This document shows, in pieces, positions 16,950-24,430 of a stretch of DNA of 64,000 bases. The translations under genes were made by a program, and so were the position numbers. Every line of letters begins with the position of its first letter. Positions within the stretch are counted from its first letter, which is position 1. Source of the stretch: Chitinophaga filiformis (GTDB lineage Bacteria > Bacteroidota > Bacteroidia > Chitinophagales > Chitinophagaceae); the NCBI RefSeq assembly GCF_900102545.1, contig NZ_FNBN01000002.1, forward strand, positions 1,400,264 through 1,464,263, given 5' to 3'. The notes under the pieces are model-generated. The model had not been told where the DNA came from. It saw only the letters and a program-made list of their open reading frames with translations, and ran no database searches.

Positions 16950-19412
16950 TTAGCTAAGTTGTGGGGGTGTATCTGAAGTGGGTTCCAGCGAAGTAGTATG
17001 TTGCGTATAACAGTTAGGCTCCTCATACAGATCATCATCCGGCAAACGGTACCAGAACTGGTGCTCCACCGACAACTTGCCGGCATCCTTCTTAATTCTC
17101 ACCATGCCTATATTGGACGACCATACCACTCTCCTGGCGATATTATTTTCAAAAGCCTCCTGGTGCCTTGATACTACTTTTTCATAACCGGCTTTAACAG
17201 AAGGAGCAGAAGCGAGATTAATATCCGGATCTATCGTATCAATACGGATCCTTTCCGGTCTGGCCCCTACTGTATCCGTATCGGGTCTTTCATCTCTCAG
17301 GATGTTCAGTCGCCACGACCAGTCAGCCGCCGGCGTAACAGTCGCTCCGGGAAACCAGCCCTGCGGCGAAAGCACTACCGGATTCTTATGCCGGCGCATT
17401 TCATTCCTGGGAGAGATATTTCCATTCACGTTTACCACCTTGTTCATCCACCCCAGTCTTTCGGAAGGGAAGTAAGCAGCCGACTGCAACTGCTGCAATC
17501 TTCCGCTGATCAGAATATGCTGGTTGCCCAGCTTATCCGATTCATTTTTCAGCGCGCTGGAAACCAGCTGTACGATCCTTGTCTTATCCGCACCCTTGAA
17601 ATAATCCATCACGGTACTCAATCCGAAATGCACATCCCCGGAAAGGATCACTACCTTTTTTAGTTTCTGTATGGTGGCAAGGAAGCTTTCAAACACAGCA
17701 TAATTCAATGCCCAGGCTTCCGTATCAGCATATACATTACTTTTAATGGAACTCATGAGCGGCTGTATCAGCTCTTCAAATACGGCCAGTCCCAGTACCG
17801 GTGCAGGCGATACAATGAACACTACTTCCGCCCCCACCGGCGGCGGTACAGTGGGCAGTTGTTCCAGCAAAGCTTCCGGCGACATTAACCCCGGACTGCC
17901 ATGTCGTGTTTCATACACCCTCCTGGTGCGTGTGTCAAGCACATAGGTGGTAGTGGGTCCGGTAGGTACATTAAAGTGCAGTTTTAATTTGGGCACATTA
18001 CCATCAAAGCCCAACAAGGCATCAATGGCATTGGCTACACTCAGCGAAGGGCCTTCCGTATTGCCCGGAGCAGCTACCTGTTTAATTTGCGTCAGTAACG
18101 TAGCCTTATCGCCCGATTCAAAGCTCTTCGGATCATTACCCCAGCCCTGAAACAGCGTATACGCCATTAACCCGTTCCTGATAATATTCACGCCCATAGG
18201 ATGACTCAATACCTGATCACGCCAGTCGCGGGTCATGTACCAGTCGTCGGTAATCTCATGATCATCCAGTATCATATACACCGGTACATTCGCCAGTATC
18301 CTGGATATACGGGGCAGATTATCCCTAAACTCTATCACGGCCTTCAATTCCTTTTTGAACATCCGCTTCATCTGTTTCTCCCACTTATCCCGCTTTTCAT
18401 TGGAGGTGTTATTGAACATCTCCTTTTCTTCAGCATTCATCAGGAAATCACGCATATCAGCCGCACTATCATCTATCATGCTCATAAGATCATTAAAGAT
18501 GGTATCCATCGCCGCTTCGCTGATATCTTCCTTTATATTGGTCAGCTCCGTCGGCCAGAGGTGGTTACTGAAAGAGAAAAGGTACATGGCCACGAACTCA
18601 TGAAAAGCAATGAGGTGACTGTCGTCATCATCACTGGTGAACTTTGCCGATTCCTTCATGATAGTACGACGCAGATTGGGAGGAAAATTAGTCAGTGTAG
18701 CGCTGGCAGTTTTTGTATTACTGACAGTGATCTTCTCATCAAAGTTATCCCCGAACAATGCCTTTCCCTGCCTGGATAACCAGGGCAATACCATCATCGG
18801 CACATCATCCGCATAGATCTGATCGCCTGTTAAAAAGAGCTGGTGAGGACGCTTGTTCGGCTCATTGATATAACTCCCGATGAGAAAATCCATTGCCGCC
18901 AGGCCATCTTTCCCGATGCCATGCATCTTTCTGCAGGAGCCATGCATGATGATCAGATCTTCCAGGTTAGTGGGGGGTAGCGAGAAGGAAGGCAGTTGTC
19001 CTTCCTTAAACCCAATGGCCATATTAGAGAAGTGCGAGGTGACAGGGTTGTTCTGATCCGCAAACAAGCCTTCCGACTTCAGGTCGCGCAGCGTACTTGA
19101 ATTGGTATCTGTAAAGCGCACATTGTAGCAATACACCTGGTTAGGCACCAGTGGCAACTTGGGCGCTTCAATATTCAATGTAATAAAGGCAATGTGAAAG
19201 TGGGTACCTATACGTTGCGTGTCAGTCGTAGCCGTATAATCCGGTGGGATCTCGGGTTCATATACAGTACTCGTCTTCTGCGTCTTGATGATTTCAGACC
19301 ATAAGTGCAATTCGATATGCTGTGGCTCGGAAAACGCCATCCAAATAGTAACCAAACGAGGTTCTACTCTTCGCAGGATGGGGCCTGCCAGTATTTGGGG
19401 TAATGCAGCCAT
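16950..19412 (-). CDS. PhoD-like metallophosphoesterase, first gene of the giant-protein operon
   Basis: This 820-aa protein has an N-terminal fibronectin-like segment (LAGPILRRVEPRLVTIWMAF, residues 8-27) of the kind that precedes PhoD domains. The metal-site motifs are in order: GSC at 158-160, GDQIYADD at 196-203, DDHEITDDW at 383-391 and SGDVHFG at 591-597. PhoD enzymes hydrolyse phosphodiesters or phosphomonoesters using Ca/Fe or related metals. Classical PhoD is Tat-exported, but this protein has no twin-arginine or other signal peptide, so a cytosolic or particle-associated role is more likely. At 820 aa it is longer than the usual 500-600. The insertions between motifs, especially residues 205-380, are helical and charged. 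It leads a tightly spaced five-gene operon and may process a phosphate ester used or delivered by it; that part is inference. Confidence 0.82.
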   Translation of the reverse strand: MAALPQILAGPILRRVEPRLVTIWMAFSEPQHIELHLWSEIIKTQKTSTVYEPEIPPDYTATTDTQRIGTHFHIAFITLNIEAPKLPLVPNQVYCYNVRFTDTNSSTLRDLKSEGLFADQNNPVTSHFSNMAIGFKEGQLPSFSLPPTNLEDLIIMHGSCRKMHGIGKDGLAAMDFLIGSYINEPNKRPHQLFLTGDQIYADDVPMMVLPWLSRQGKALFGDNFDEKITVSNTKTASATLTNFPPNLRRTIMKESAKFTSDDDDSHLIAFHEFVAMYLFSFSNHLWPTELTNIKEDISEAAMDTIFNDLMSMIDDSAADMRDFLMNAEEKEMFNNTSNEKRDKWEKQMKRMFKKELKAVIEFRDNLPRISRILANVPVYMILDDHEITDDWYMTRDWRDQVLSHPMGVNIIRNGLMAYTLFQGWGNDPKSFESGDKATLLTQIKQVAAPGNTEGPSLSVANAIDALLGFDGNVPKLKLHFNVPTGPTTTYVLDTRTRRVYETRHGSPGLMSPEALLEQLPTVPPPVGAEVVFIVSPAPVLGLAVFEELIQPLMSSIKSNVYADTEAWALNYAVFESFLATIQKLKKVVILSGDVHFGLSTVMDYFKGADKTRIVQLVSSALKNESDKLGNQHILISGRLQQLQSAAYFPSERLGWMNKVVNVNGNISPRNEMRRHKNPVVLSPQGWFPGATVTPAADWSWRLNILRDERPDTDTVGARPERIRIDTIDPDINLASAPSVKAGYEKVVSRHQEAFENNIARRVVWSSNIGMVRIKKDAGKLSVEHQFWYRLPDDDLYEEPNCYTQHTTSLEPTSDTPPQLS

Positions 19413-19630
19413 ACATTAAATTTATTAGACAATTAATGCAGCCTCACTGGTTCAGTAAATATTGATTGCGATTGATTTTTGGGGTCAAACGCGGAAATGT
19501 ATCGATTGGGGGTTTTAGTATTTTAACACAGTAACACTAGGTTCACAGTATAAATCTATATAGAATTTTGAATAAATGGTAATTTTGGGGGATTTTTTAA
19601 TATCGATTGAAAGATTTCCCTATAAACGAA

Positions 19631-19659
19631 CAGGATGCCCCATTACCTAAGACATCCTG
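19631..19659 (-). terminator. Candidate terminator of the GH20 gene
   Basis: Arms CAGGATG (19631-19637) and CATCCTG (19653-19659) flank a 15-nt loop, 25 nt beyond the GH20 stop. The stem is short and the T-run weak, so efficiency is uncertain. Confidence 0.45.
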
Positions 19660-19683
19660 CTTCTTTATCAAATTAAACAATCT

Positions 19684-21510
19684 CTACTTCCCTTCCTGCA
19701 ACGGTACGCTGAACATATTGCTCACTCTACCTCCCGGCGTCACAATGATATAATTCAATACCATCGGTTTCTCACCTGGCACCGCCAAAGTAATAGGCCC
19801 GTTATACAGATTCCCTGTCTGATCAGGCTTATGACCATCCAGCGTATAATACACCTGGCTGTTCGCTACAAAAGGCGTGATTTCGGCAGTTCTTCTACCA
19901 GCAGCATTGGTGCCGAATGTAATTTTCGCTTCAGGAATACGGAAGAAATACTTCATCTCTTCCAGCTCCTGCAAACGTGCCGGCAGTCTTCTGGTAGAGA
20001 ATTCATCATAGTTCTGTTTATCCCTTGCCGTCCATGCTATTTCAGATAAAGCCAGTATGCGTGGGAACAGCATGTATTCCAGTTTATTGTTGGTACCGAT
20101 ATATTCCGTCCACAGGTTAGCCTGTACACCTAATACAAGTTTCTGCTGCTCAGGTGTCAGTGAATCAGGACGCGGATGATAGCTATACACTCTTTCCAGT
20201 GGCAGGAAACCACCGATTGCGGTAGGCTCTGTTGTTTTGTCTTTCGCCTGATAGTGGTCGATATACAGGTGGCTGTTAGGTGTCATGATCACATCATGTC
20301 CCATTCTTGCAGCAGCGATACCGCCCTTTTCTCCTCTCCAGCTCATCACTGTAGCGTTAGGCGCTAAACCACCTTCCAGGATCTCATCCCAGCCTACAAG
20401 ACGTCTGCCGTTCTTGTTCAGGAATTTTTCAATGCGGGAAATGAAATAGCTCTGCAGCTCGTGTTCATCTTTCAGTTTCTGTTTGCTGATCACACCCTGT
20501 GCAAACTTGGACTGCTGCCAGTGTTCTTTCGGCACTTCATCTCCACCGATATGAATATATTGGCTGGGGAAGATGGCCATTACTTCTGTCAGCACATCCT
20601 CCAGGAATTTAAAGGTCTCTTCTTTGGGACACAAGATGGCATAATGTACGCCCCAGTAACCGGGCACGTGGTAAGTAGTATCTTTACAACCAAACTGCGG
20701 ATAAGCTGCCAATACAGCCTCACTATGACCAGGCAGTTCTATTTCCGGCAGGATAGTGATCTTGCGGTCAGCAGCATACTTTACCAGTTCACGGGCTTCA
20801 TCCTGGCTATAATAGCCCCCGTGTTTTTCACCATCGTATACAAAAGGCTTGAAATCGCCGTATTGTCCCAGGATGGTAGAATCCCTCCATGCGGATATCT
20901 GTGTGAGTTTCGGATATTTTTTAATCTCCAGGCGCCATCCCTGATCGTCGGTCAGGTGCCAGTGTAACCTGTTAAATTTAAAATAGGCCATTATATCTAC
21001 GATCTTCTTCATTTCATCCAGGGAGAAGAAATGCCTGCTCACATCGACCATTACACCGCGGTAGCCGAACTCAGGTTTATCAGCAATAACTACTGCCGGT
21101 ACCCCCAGACTGCCATTCTGCACGTTGATCAGCTGCAACAGCGACTGCAAGCCATAAAAGCAGCCGATACTGCCCCCTTTGATGGTTACCTTGTCATTTC
21201 CTGCAGTCAGGCTGTATGCCTCTGTAGTGTCGTTCTGTTCTTCCAGTACAATTGCCTTTCCTTTGGCATCATGAGCTACGGTAAGGCGGATACCATAGCG
21301 GTTCCACAGGAACTCATTGAACAGTTCTGCGTTTTTCCTGGCGGCATCACTTTGTGCTACCAGAACGGTCTGCGGACCAAGATCGAACCAGCCATTGGCC
21401 GGCTGCATAGACGTGGGCTTGGGTATTAAGGAATAGTTTCCCTGCTGCGCATAGGCGCCGCTAACCCCTAACGTGAGAAGTAAGATAGAAGCGATTCTTT
21501 TTAACATCAT
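19684..21510 (-). CDS. Secreted beta-N-acetylhexosaminidase, GH20
   Basis: This 608-aa enzyme has a Sec signal peptide (MMLKRIASILLLTLGVSGAYAQQ). Residues 25-145 are the GH20b-type N-terminal domain and 148-500 the catalytic barrel. Diagnostic motifs are RGVMVDVSRHF (151-161), NRLHWHLTDDQGWR (180-193), ILPEIELPGHS (253-263) and HIGGDEVPKEHW (320-331) with the catalytic Asp324-Glu325 pair. The family removes terminal GlcNAc or GalNAc by substrate-assisted catalysis. In a chitin- or glycan-degrading Bacteroidota it most likely acts in the periplasm or at the outer membrane on chitooligosaccharides or N-glycans. The C-terminal 90 residues form a beta domain (ITPFVANSQVYYTLDG) like those found at the end of many GH20 enzymes. 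It is transcribed alone. Confidence 0.95.
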   Translation of the reverse strand: MMLKRIASILLLTLGVSGAYAQQGNYSLIPKPTSMQPANGWFDLGPQTVLVAQSDAARKNAELFNEFLWNRYGIRLTVAHDAKGKAIVLEEQNDTTEAYSLTAGNDKVTIKGGSIGCFYGLQSLLQLINVQNGSLGVPAVVIADKPEFGYRGVMVDVSRHFFSLDEMKKIVDIMAYFKFNRLHWHLTDDQGWRLEIKKYPKLTQISAWRDSTILGQYGDFKPFVYDGEKHGGYYSQDEARELVKYAADRKITILPEIELPGHSEAVLAAYPQFGCKDTTYHVPGYWGVHYAILCPKEETFKFLEDVLTEVMAIFPSQYIHIGGDEVPKEHWQQSKFAQGVISKQKLKDEHELQSYFISRIEKFLNKNGRRLVGWDEILEGGLAPNATVMSWRGEKGGIAAARMGHDVIMTPNSHLYIDHYQAKDKTTEPTAIGGFLPLERVYSYHPRPDSLTPEQQKLVLGVQANLWTEYIGTNNKLEYMLFPRILALSEIAWTARDKQNYDEFSTRRLPARLQELEEMKYFFRIPEAKITFGTNAAGRRTAEITPFVANSQVYYTLDGHKPDQTGNLYNGPITLAVPGEKPMVLNYIIVTPGGRVSNMFSVPLQEGK

Positions 21511-21858
21511 CCTGTTTTATTGGTTTACTAGATCAAATTGCACATGAAAAGTTTAGTACCTGTAACGTGGAATACATCCTCCTAATAGCATAATATTACC
21601 CAAACACTGATAGTATTTACACCTATTTTCCGTAACTGGCTGAGTTATCGGACAATATAGTAAGAATTTAATGGTAATCAAAGCCGTTCATCCCATAAAT
21701 ATGCTCATTAACAAACCACAATGGGACCCCCTGACGGGGTCCCATTGTTGTAGCCCGGGGTTGAAAACCCCGGGAATATAAAAGCGTTCATGTCCACCTA
21801 TGCGTCGTATATACGCCCTGTATACGTCGTGTATAAAGCGTATTCTGCTTATAGCACA
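21511..21858. other. Intergenic gap: GH20 upstream region and tail of the MBL hydrolase unit
   Basis: The right part (21718-21774) carries two strong hairpins. The left part, nearest the GH20 start, is AT-rich and presumably holds its promoter, but I find no clean TAnnTTTG on the minus strand. Positions 21795-21850 contain several short CGTATATACG-like half palindromes with no evident function. Confidence 0.55.
21718..21774 (-). terminator. Paired GC-rich hairpins downstream of the MBL hydrolase gene
   Basis: Hairpin 1 has perfect 13-bp arms, ACAATGGGACCCC (21718-21730) and its complement (21736-21748). Hairpin 2 has perfect 9-bp arms, CCCGGGGTT (21754-21762) and AACCCCGGG (21766-21774), with loop GAA. 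They lie 85 nt beyond the stop of the leftward MBL gene. Neither is followed by a T-run, so they may be repeated palindromic elements as much as terminators. Confidence 0.55.
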
Positions 21859-22842
21859 TTATACAGGAAACGCATACGTCTCCGCCACCCACTCATATCC
21901 ATCCCCCTTCTTCCGGACATGTCCAATACCCGGCCATGGCAGATGATAGGAAAACACCGTCGTTCGGTCAACTGCCAATGCTTCCATTACCTTCCTTCTG
22001 GTAACCGCTGCCATGTCGAAATCAGTATCTCCGTCAAAACCCCATTCAGGATGAGGGAACAGGAGCACATCAGAATGCAGCAGGTCGGCAATATGTACGA
22101 TCTCCTCTTTCCCCGAGAAGATCCTGACAAGCGTATGTCCCGGTGTATGTCCAGCGGCCAGCTGCAGCCGTATGCAGCCAAACAGCTCTTCTGTATGATC
22201 AAATAAATGCAGGCGGTCCTTCAATGCAGCCAACGTATGCTTTGTAGATACCAGGATCTTTGCCAACAGCTCCTTATCACTGAACTTACTTCGGGCGAAG
22301 TCAGACTGATCAGCAGACATCCAGAACTGAAGCTCTATTGCGGCCATGTATACCTGTGCATTAGGGAAGACGAGCTTGTTATCGCGGGTGAATAGTCCAC
22401 CGATATGATCGGGGTGCGCATGTGTAATAACGATCTGTGTAACATCATTTACATGGATACCTGCATCTTTCAGCGAAGCAGGCAACCATCCGGAATCAGG
22501 CCCAAAGCCATAACCGGCACCCGTATCGATCAGGATAATATCTTTTCCTTTTTTCACGATCAATATATTCATGCCCAGGTCAACCGCCTTTGTTGACCGG
22601 AAATTGTCTTCCAGCAGTTTATTCACTTCAGCTGCCGGCGCATCCTGAGCGAAATGCTGCTGCACAGGGCTCATCACAATATGCCCGTCCGTTACCACCA
22701 TCAGCTCCAGGTCGCCGAGCCGGAACCGGTGATAAGGACGTTCTGCACCGGAAAAGGATTTTCCGGCAAATAGCGTATGTAGCGGCAAAGCAGATCCAAG
22801 GCCGATAACGGCCATCTTCTTTAATAAAGCTCTTCTTTCCAT
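21859..22842 (-). CDS. Exported MBL-fold metallo-hydrolase
   Basis: This 327-aa protein has an N-terminal MERRALLKKMAVIGLGSALP leader, arginine-rich before a hydrophobic stretch, so Tat- or Sec-exported. The metallo-beta-lactamase fold motifs are ILIDTGAG (103-110), the zinc motif HAHPDHIGG (141-149), GHTPGH near residue 233 and HIADLLHSD near 250. It resembles the quorum-quenching lactonase and hydrolase branch of the superfamily more than antibiotic beta-lactamases, but the substrate cannot be read from sequence. It is divergent from an HxlR-family regulator, with palindromes and a consensus promoter between them, so HxlR-controlled expression in response to a reactive electrophile or similar stress is likely. 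Confidence 0.88.
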   Translation of the reverse strand: MERRALLKKMAVIGLGSALPLHTLFAGKSFSGAERPYHRFRLGDLELMVVTDGHIVMSPVQQHFAQDAPAAEVNKLLEDNFRSTKAVDLGMNILIVKKGKDIILIDTGAGYGFGPDSGWLPASLKDAGIHVNDVTQIVITHAHPDHIGGLFTRDNKLVFPNAQVYMAAIELQFWMSADQSDFARSKFSDKELLAKILVSTKHTLAALKDRLHLFDHTEELFGCIRLQLAAGHTPGHTLVRIFSGKEEIVHIADLLHSDVLLFPHPEWGFDGDTDFDMAAVTRRKVMEALAVDRTTVFSYHLPWPGIGHVRKKGDGYEWVAETYAFPV

Positions 22843-22858
22843 CTTTCAATATTTACAT

Positions 22859-22889
22859 CAAATTTATCCGGGTCGTATCTTTGAAACAA
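22859..22889 (-). promoter_or_regulatory. Bacteroidota-type promoter of the MBL hydrolase gene
   Basis: On the minus strand TAAATTTG (complement of 22859-22866) matches TAnnTTTG. A TTG (complement of 22887-22889) lies 20 nt upstream. Transcription would start near 22852, about 10 nt before the ATG at 22842. The -33 box touches the operator-like palindromes. Confidence 0.6.
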
Positions 22890-22917
22890 GTATGTACTTT
22901 TAAGTATCCTGGATACT
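22888..22917. promoter_or_regulatory. Two adjacent palindromes, likely HxlR operator
   Basis: AAGTA-TG-TACTT (22888-22899) and the perfect AGTATCC-T-GGATACT (22903-22917) lie between the divergent MBL and HxlR genes and abut the MBL -33 element. HxlR dimers bind inverted repeats of this size. Binding here is inferred. Confidence 0.5.
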
Positions 22918-22961
22918 AAAAAGTATCTATAGTTGATTATCAATGATAAAAAAATAAAGGA

Positions 22962-23336
22962 ATGGCTAAGAAAAGTATTGACACACCCATTTGCGCAGTA
23001 GATTTTGCTTTCCGGAGGATCGGGGGAAAATATAAAGGCCGCATCCTTTGGTATCTGCATATACATAAGGTATTACGCTATGGGGAACTGCGCAGAAGCA
23101 TTATTGACATTACCACAAAGATGTTGACCCAAACGTTGCGGGAGCTGGAAGAGGACGGATTGGTGCATAGAGAGGTCTATCATACAATGCCTCCCCGCGT
23201 AGAATATACGCTGACGCCCTCTAGTCAGGAACTGATACCCTTTATAAATCACCTGCGGCAATGGGGCGACAGGCAGATGGCGAAAGAAAATATTCCGGTA
23301 ATCGGCAGCTCAGCTGATTGTGTGATAAAGGACTAA
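22962..23336 (+). CDS. HxlR-family transcriptional regulator
   Basis: This 124-aa winged helix-turn-helix protein matches the HxlR core: CAVDFAFRRIGGKYKGRILW at the start, LRYGELRRSIIDITTKMLTQ for the recognition helix region, LRELEEDGLVHREVY for the wing, and PRVEYTLTPSSQEL. The single cysteine near residue 10 (PICAV) is the conserved N-terminal position used as a redox sensor in several relatives such as YodB. It is divergent from the MBL-fold hydrolase, 119 nt apart, and most likely controls that gene and itself. Confidence 0.9.
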   Translation: MAKKSIDTPICAVDFAFRRIGGKYKGRILWYLHIHKVLRYGELRRSIIDITTKMLTQTLRELEEDGLVHREVYHTMPPRVEYTLTPSSQELIPFINHLRQWGDRQMAKENIPVIGSSADCVIKD

Positions 23337-23382
23337 TATTAACAGACTGAAACCGGAGCTACTTAGCGTAAATGAAAAGAGG

Positions 23383-24420
23383 TTACAGCGCGCCGGCATT
23401 GAGTTTATCGATATGAGCCGGTACTTCATCAGCAGATATTATGTATGTCTTTTCCGTCTTCCTGCCCAGCTCATGGTCCAGTGTACGGCGGAAGTTGACA
23501 ATCTCTTTTGATCTCAGCGTAACAATAAAATCATTATCTGTTTCCAATACCTTTTCATTGTCTTTTTCCCGCCAGAAACGCTCAATCAGACCAATGATAT
23601 TCTGAGCAGTCAGCAGCGTTGTTGGGATATCAAGAATATGCAAGGGCGCCTGCTCATCCGCCCGCGGTAAAACATAGATACCTATATTCCTTCCGTCATC
23701 TGCTATAAAGCTTGTTTTATAACACCCCTGCTGCGATGTTAAAAAAGCATCCGCATCCTGTCTCCCCATGATCACCTCAGGCATAACAACGGTGACGGTA
23801 ATACCATTCTCAGGACGCCATAATAAAGTCTTACCATTGATCTGCAATTCCTGCGGCTGTTTCACCTTCCACAAAGACAACAGGAAATTATTCAGATAAG
23901 CATGCGCCAATCCCTGTGCAGGCAATTCCGAGTGAAAGGAATCGAAGGTAATACTGTTCAGGACTTCCCTGATCCCCTCTGCCGCACCTGCAGTAGCATC
24001 CATCCTTTCCTGATCTGTATAGGTCTCCTGGTTATGATAGGTAAATACAAGCGGTTTTACATCATCAAAGTAAGTAGGCAGTTTCACCTGCGGTTCATCA
24101 GGCAATAATATAATAGTCTTCTGTGGTCCCAGTTTGGCCATAGTAGCACCCAGTTCAAAGATCACGTTATCTTTGGGACCATTGATTGTTGTGCCTTCCT
24201 TAGTAATATATGATACCATGTTATCGTTCGACAATACAATGATCGCATAGTCATAATGAAACAGCTTCTTGAAGAATGTCCACAAAGGCGTTGTATGATT
24301 ATCCCCGAAAAAGTCTCCCTTCCAGAGATGAATGGTAAACTCAGATGCAAGATGGGTATGAATGCCTTCTGCCACAGGAAGGCTGCCGGATGAGGAAAAG
24401 ATAACTATATATGGTTTCAT
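23383..24420 (-). CDS. TIR-STING-like NAD-cleaving immune effector (predicted)
   Basis: I place the start at the ATG 24418-24420, giving 345 aa (MKPYIVIFSSSGSLPVAEGI), because the longer frame runs into the upstream gene. Residues 1-155 are a CAP12/Pycsar-type TIR domain, with the conserved DNVIFELGATMAKLG (84-98) containing the putative catalytic Glu89. Residues 165-325 fit a prokaryotic STING domain: GLAHAYLNNFLLSLW (170-184), GRNIGIYVL (243-251) with Arg244, and LDIPTTL (263-269) with Asp264, the kind of Arg and Asp that contact c-di-GMP in bacterial STING. In Sphingobacterium-type TIR-STING, ligand-induced filaments degrade NAD. No CD-NTase gene is adjacent. The partner is the SLOG-channel-RyR gene 10 nt upstream. 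The TIR call is strong; the STING call is good but based on motifs only. Confidence 0.82.
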   Translation of the reverse strand: MKPYIVIFSSSGSLPVAEGIHTHLASEFTIHLWKGDFFGDNHTTPLWTFFKKLFHYDYAIIVLSNDNMVSYITKEGTTINGPKDNVIFELGATMAKLGPQKTIILLPDEPQVKLPTYFDDVKPLVFTYHNQETYTDQERMDATAGAAEGIREVLNSITFDSFHSELPAQGLAHAYLNNFLLSLWKVKQPQELQINGKTLLWRPENGITVTVVMPEVIMGRQDADAFLTSQQGCYKTSFIADDGRNIGIYVLPRADEQAPLHILDIPTTLLTAQNIIGLIERFWREKDNEKVLETDNDFIVTLRSKEIVNFRRTLDHELGRKTEKTYIISADEVPAHIDKLNAGAL

Positions 24421-24430
24421 ATACCGTCGT

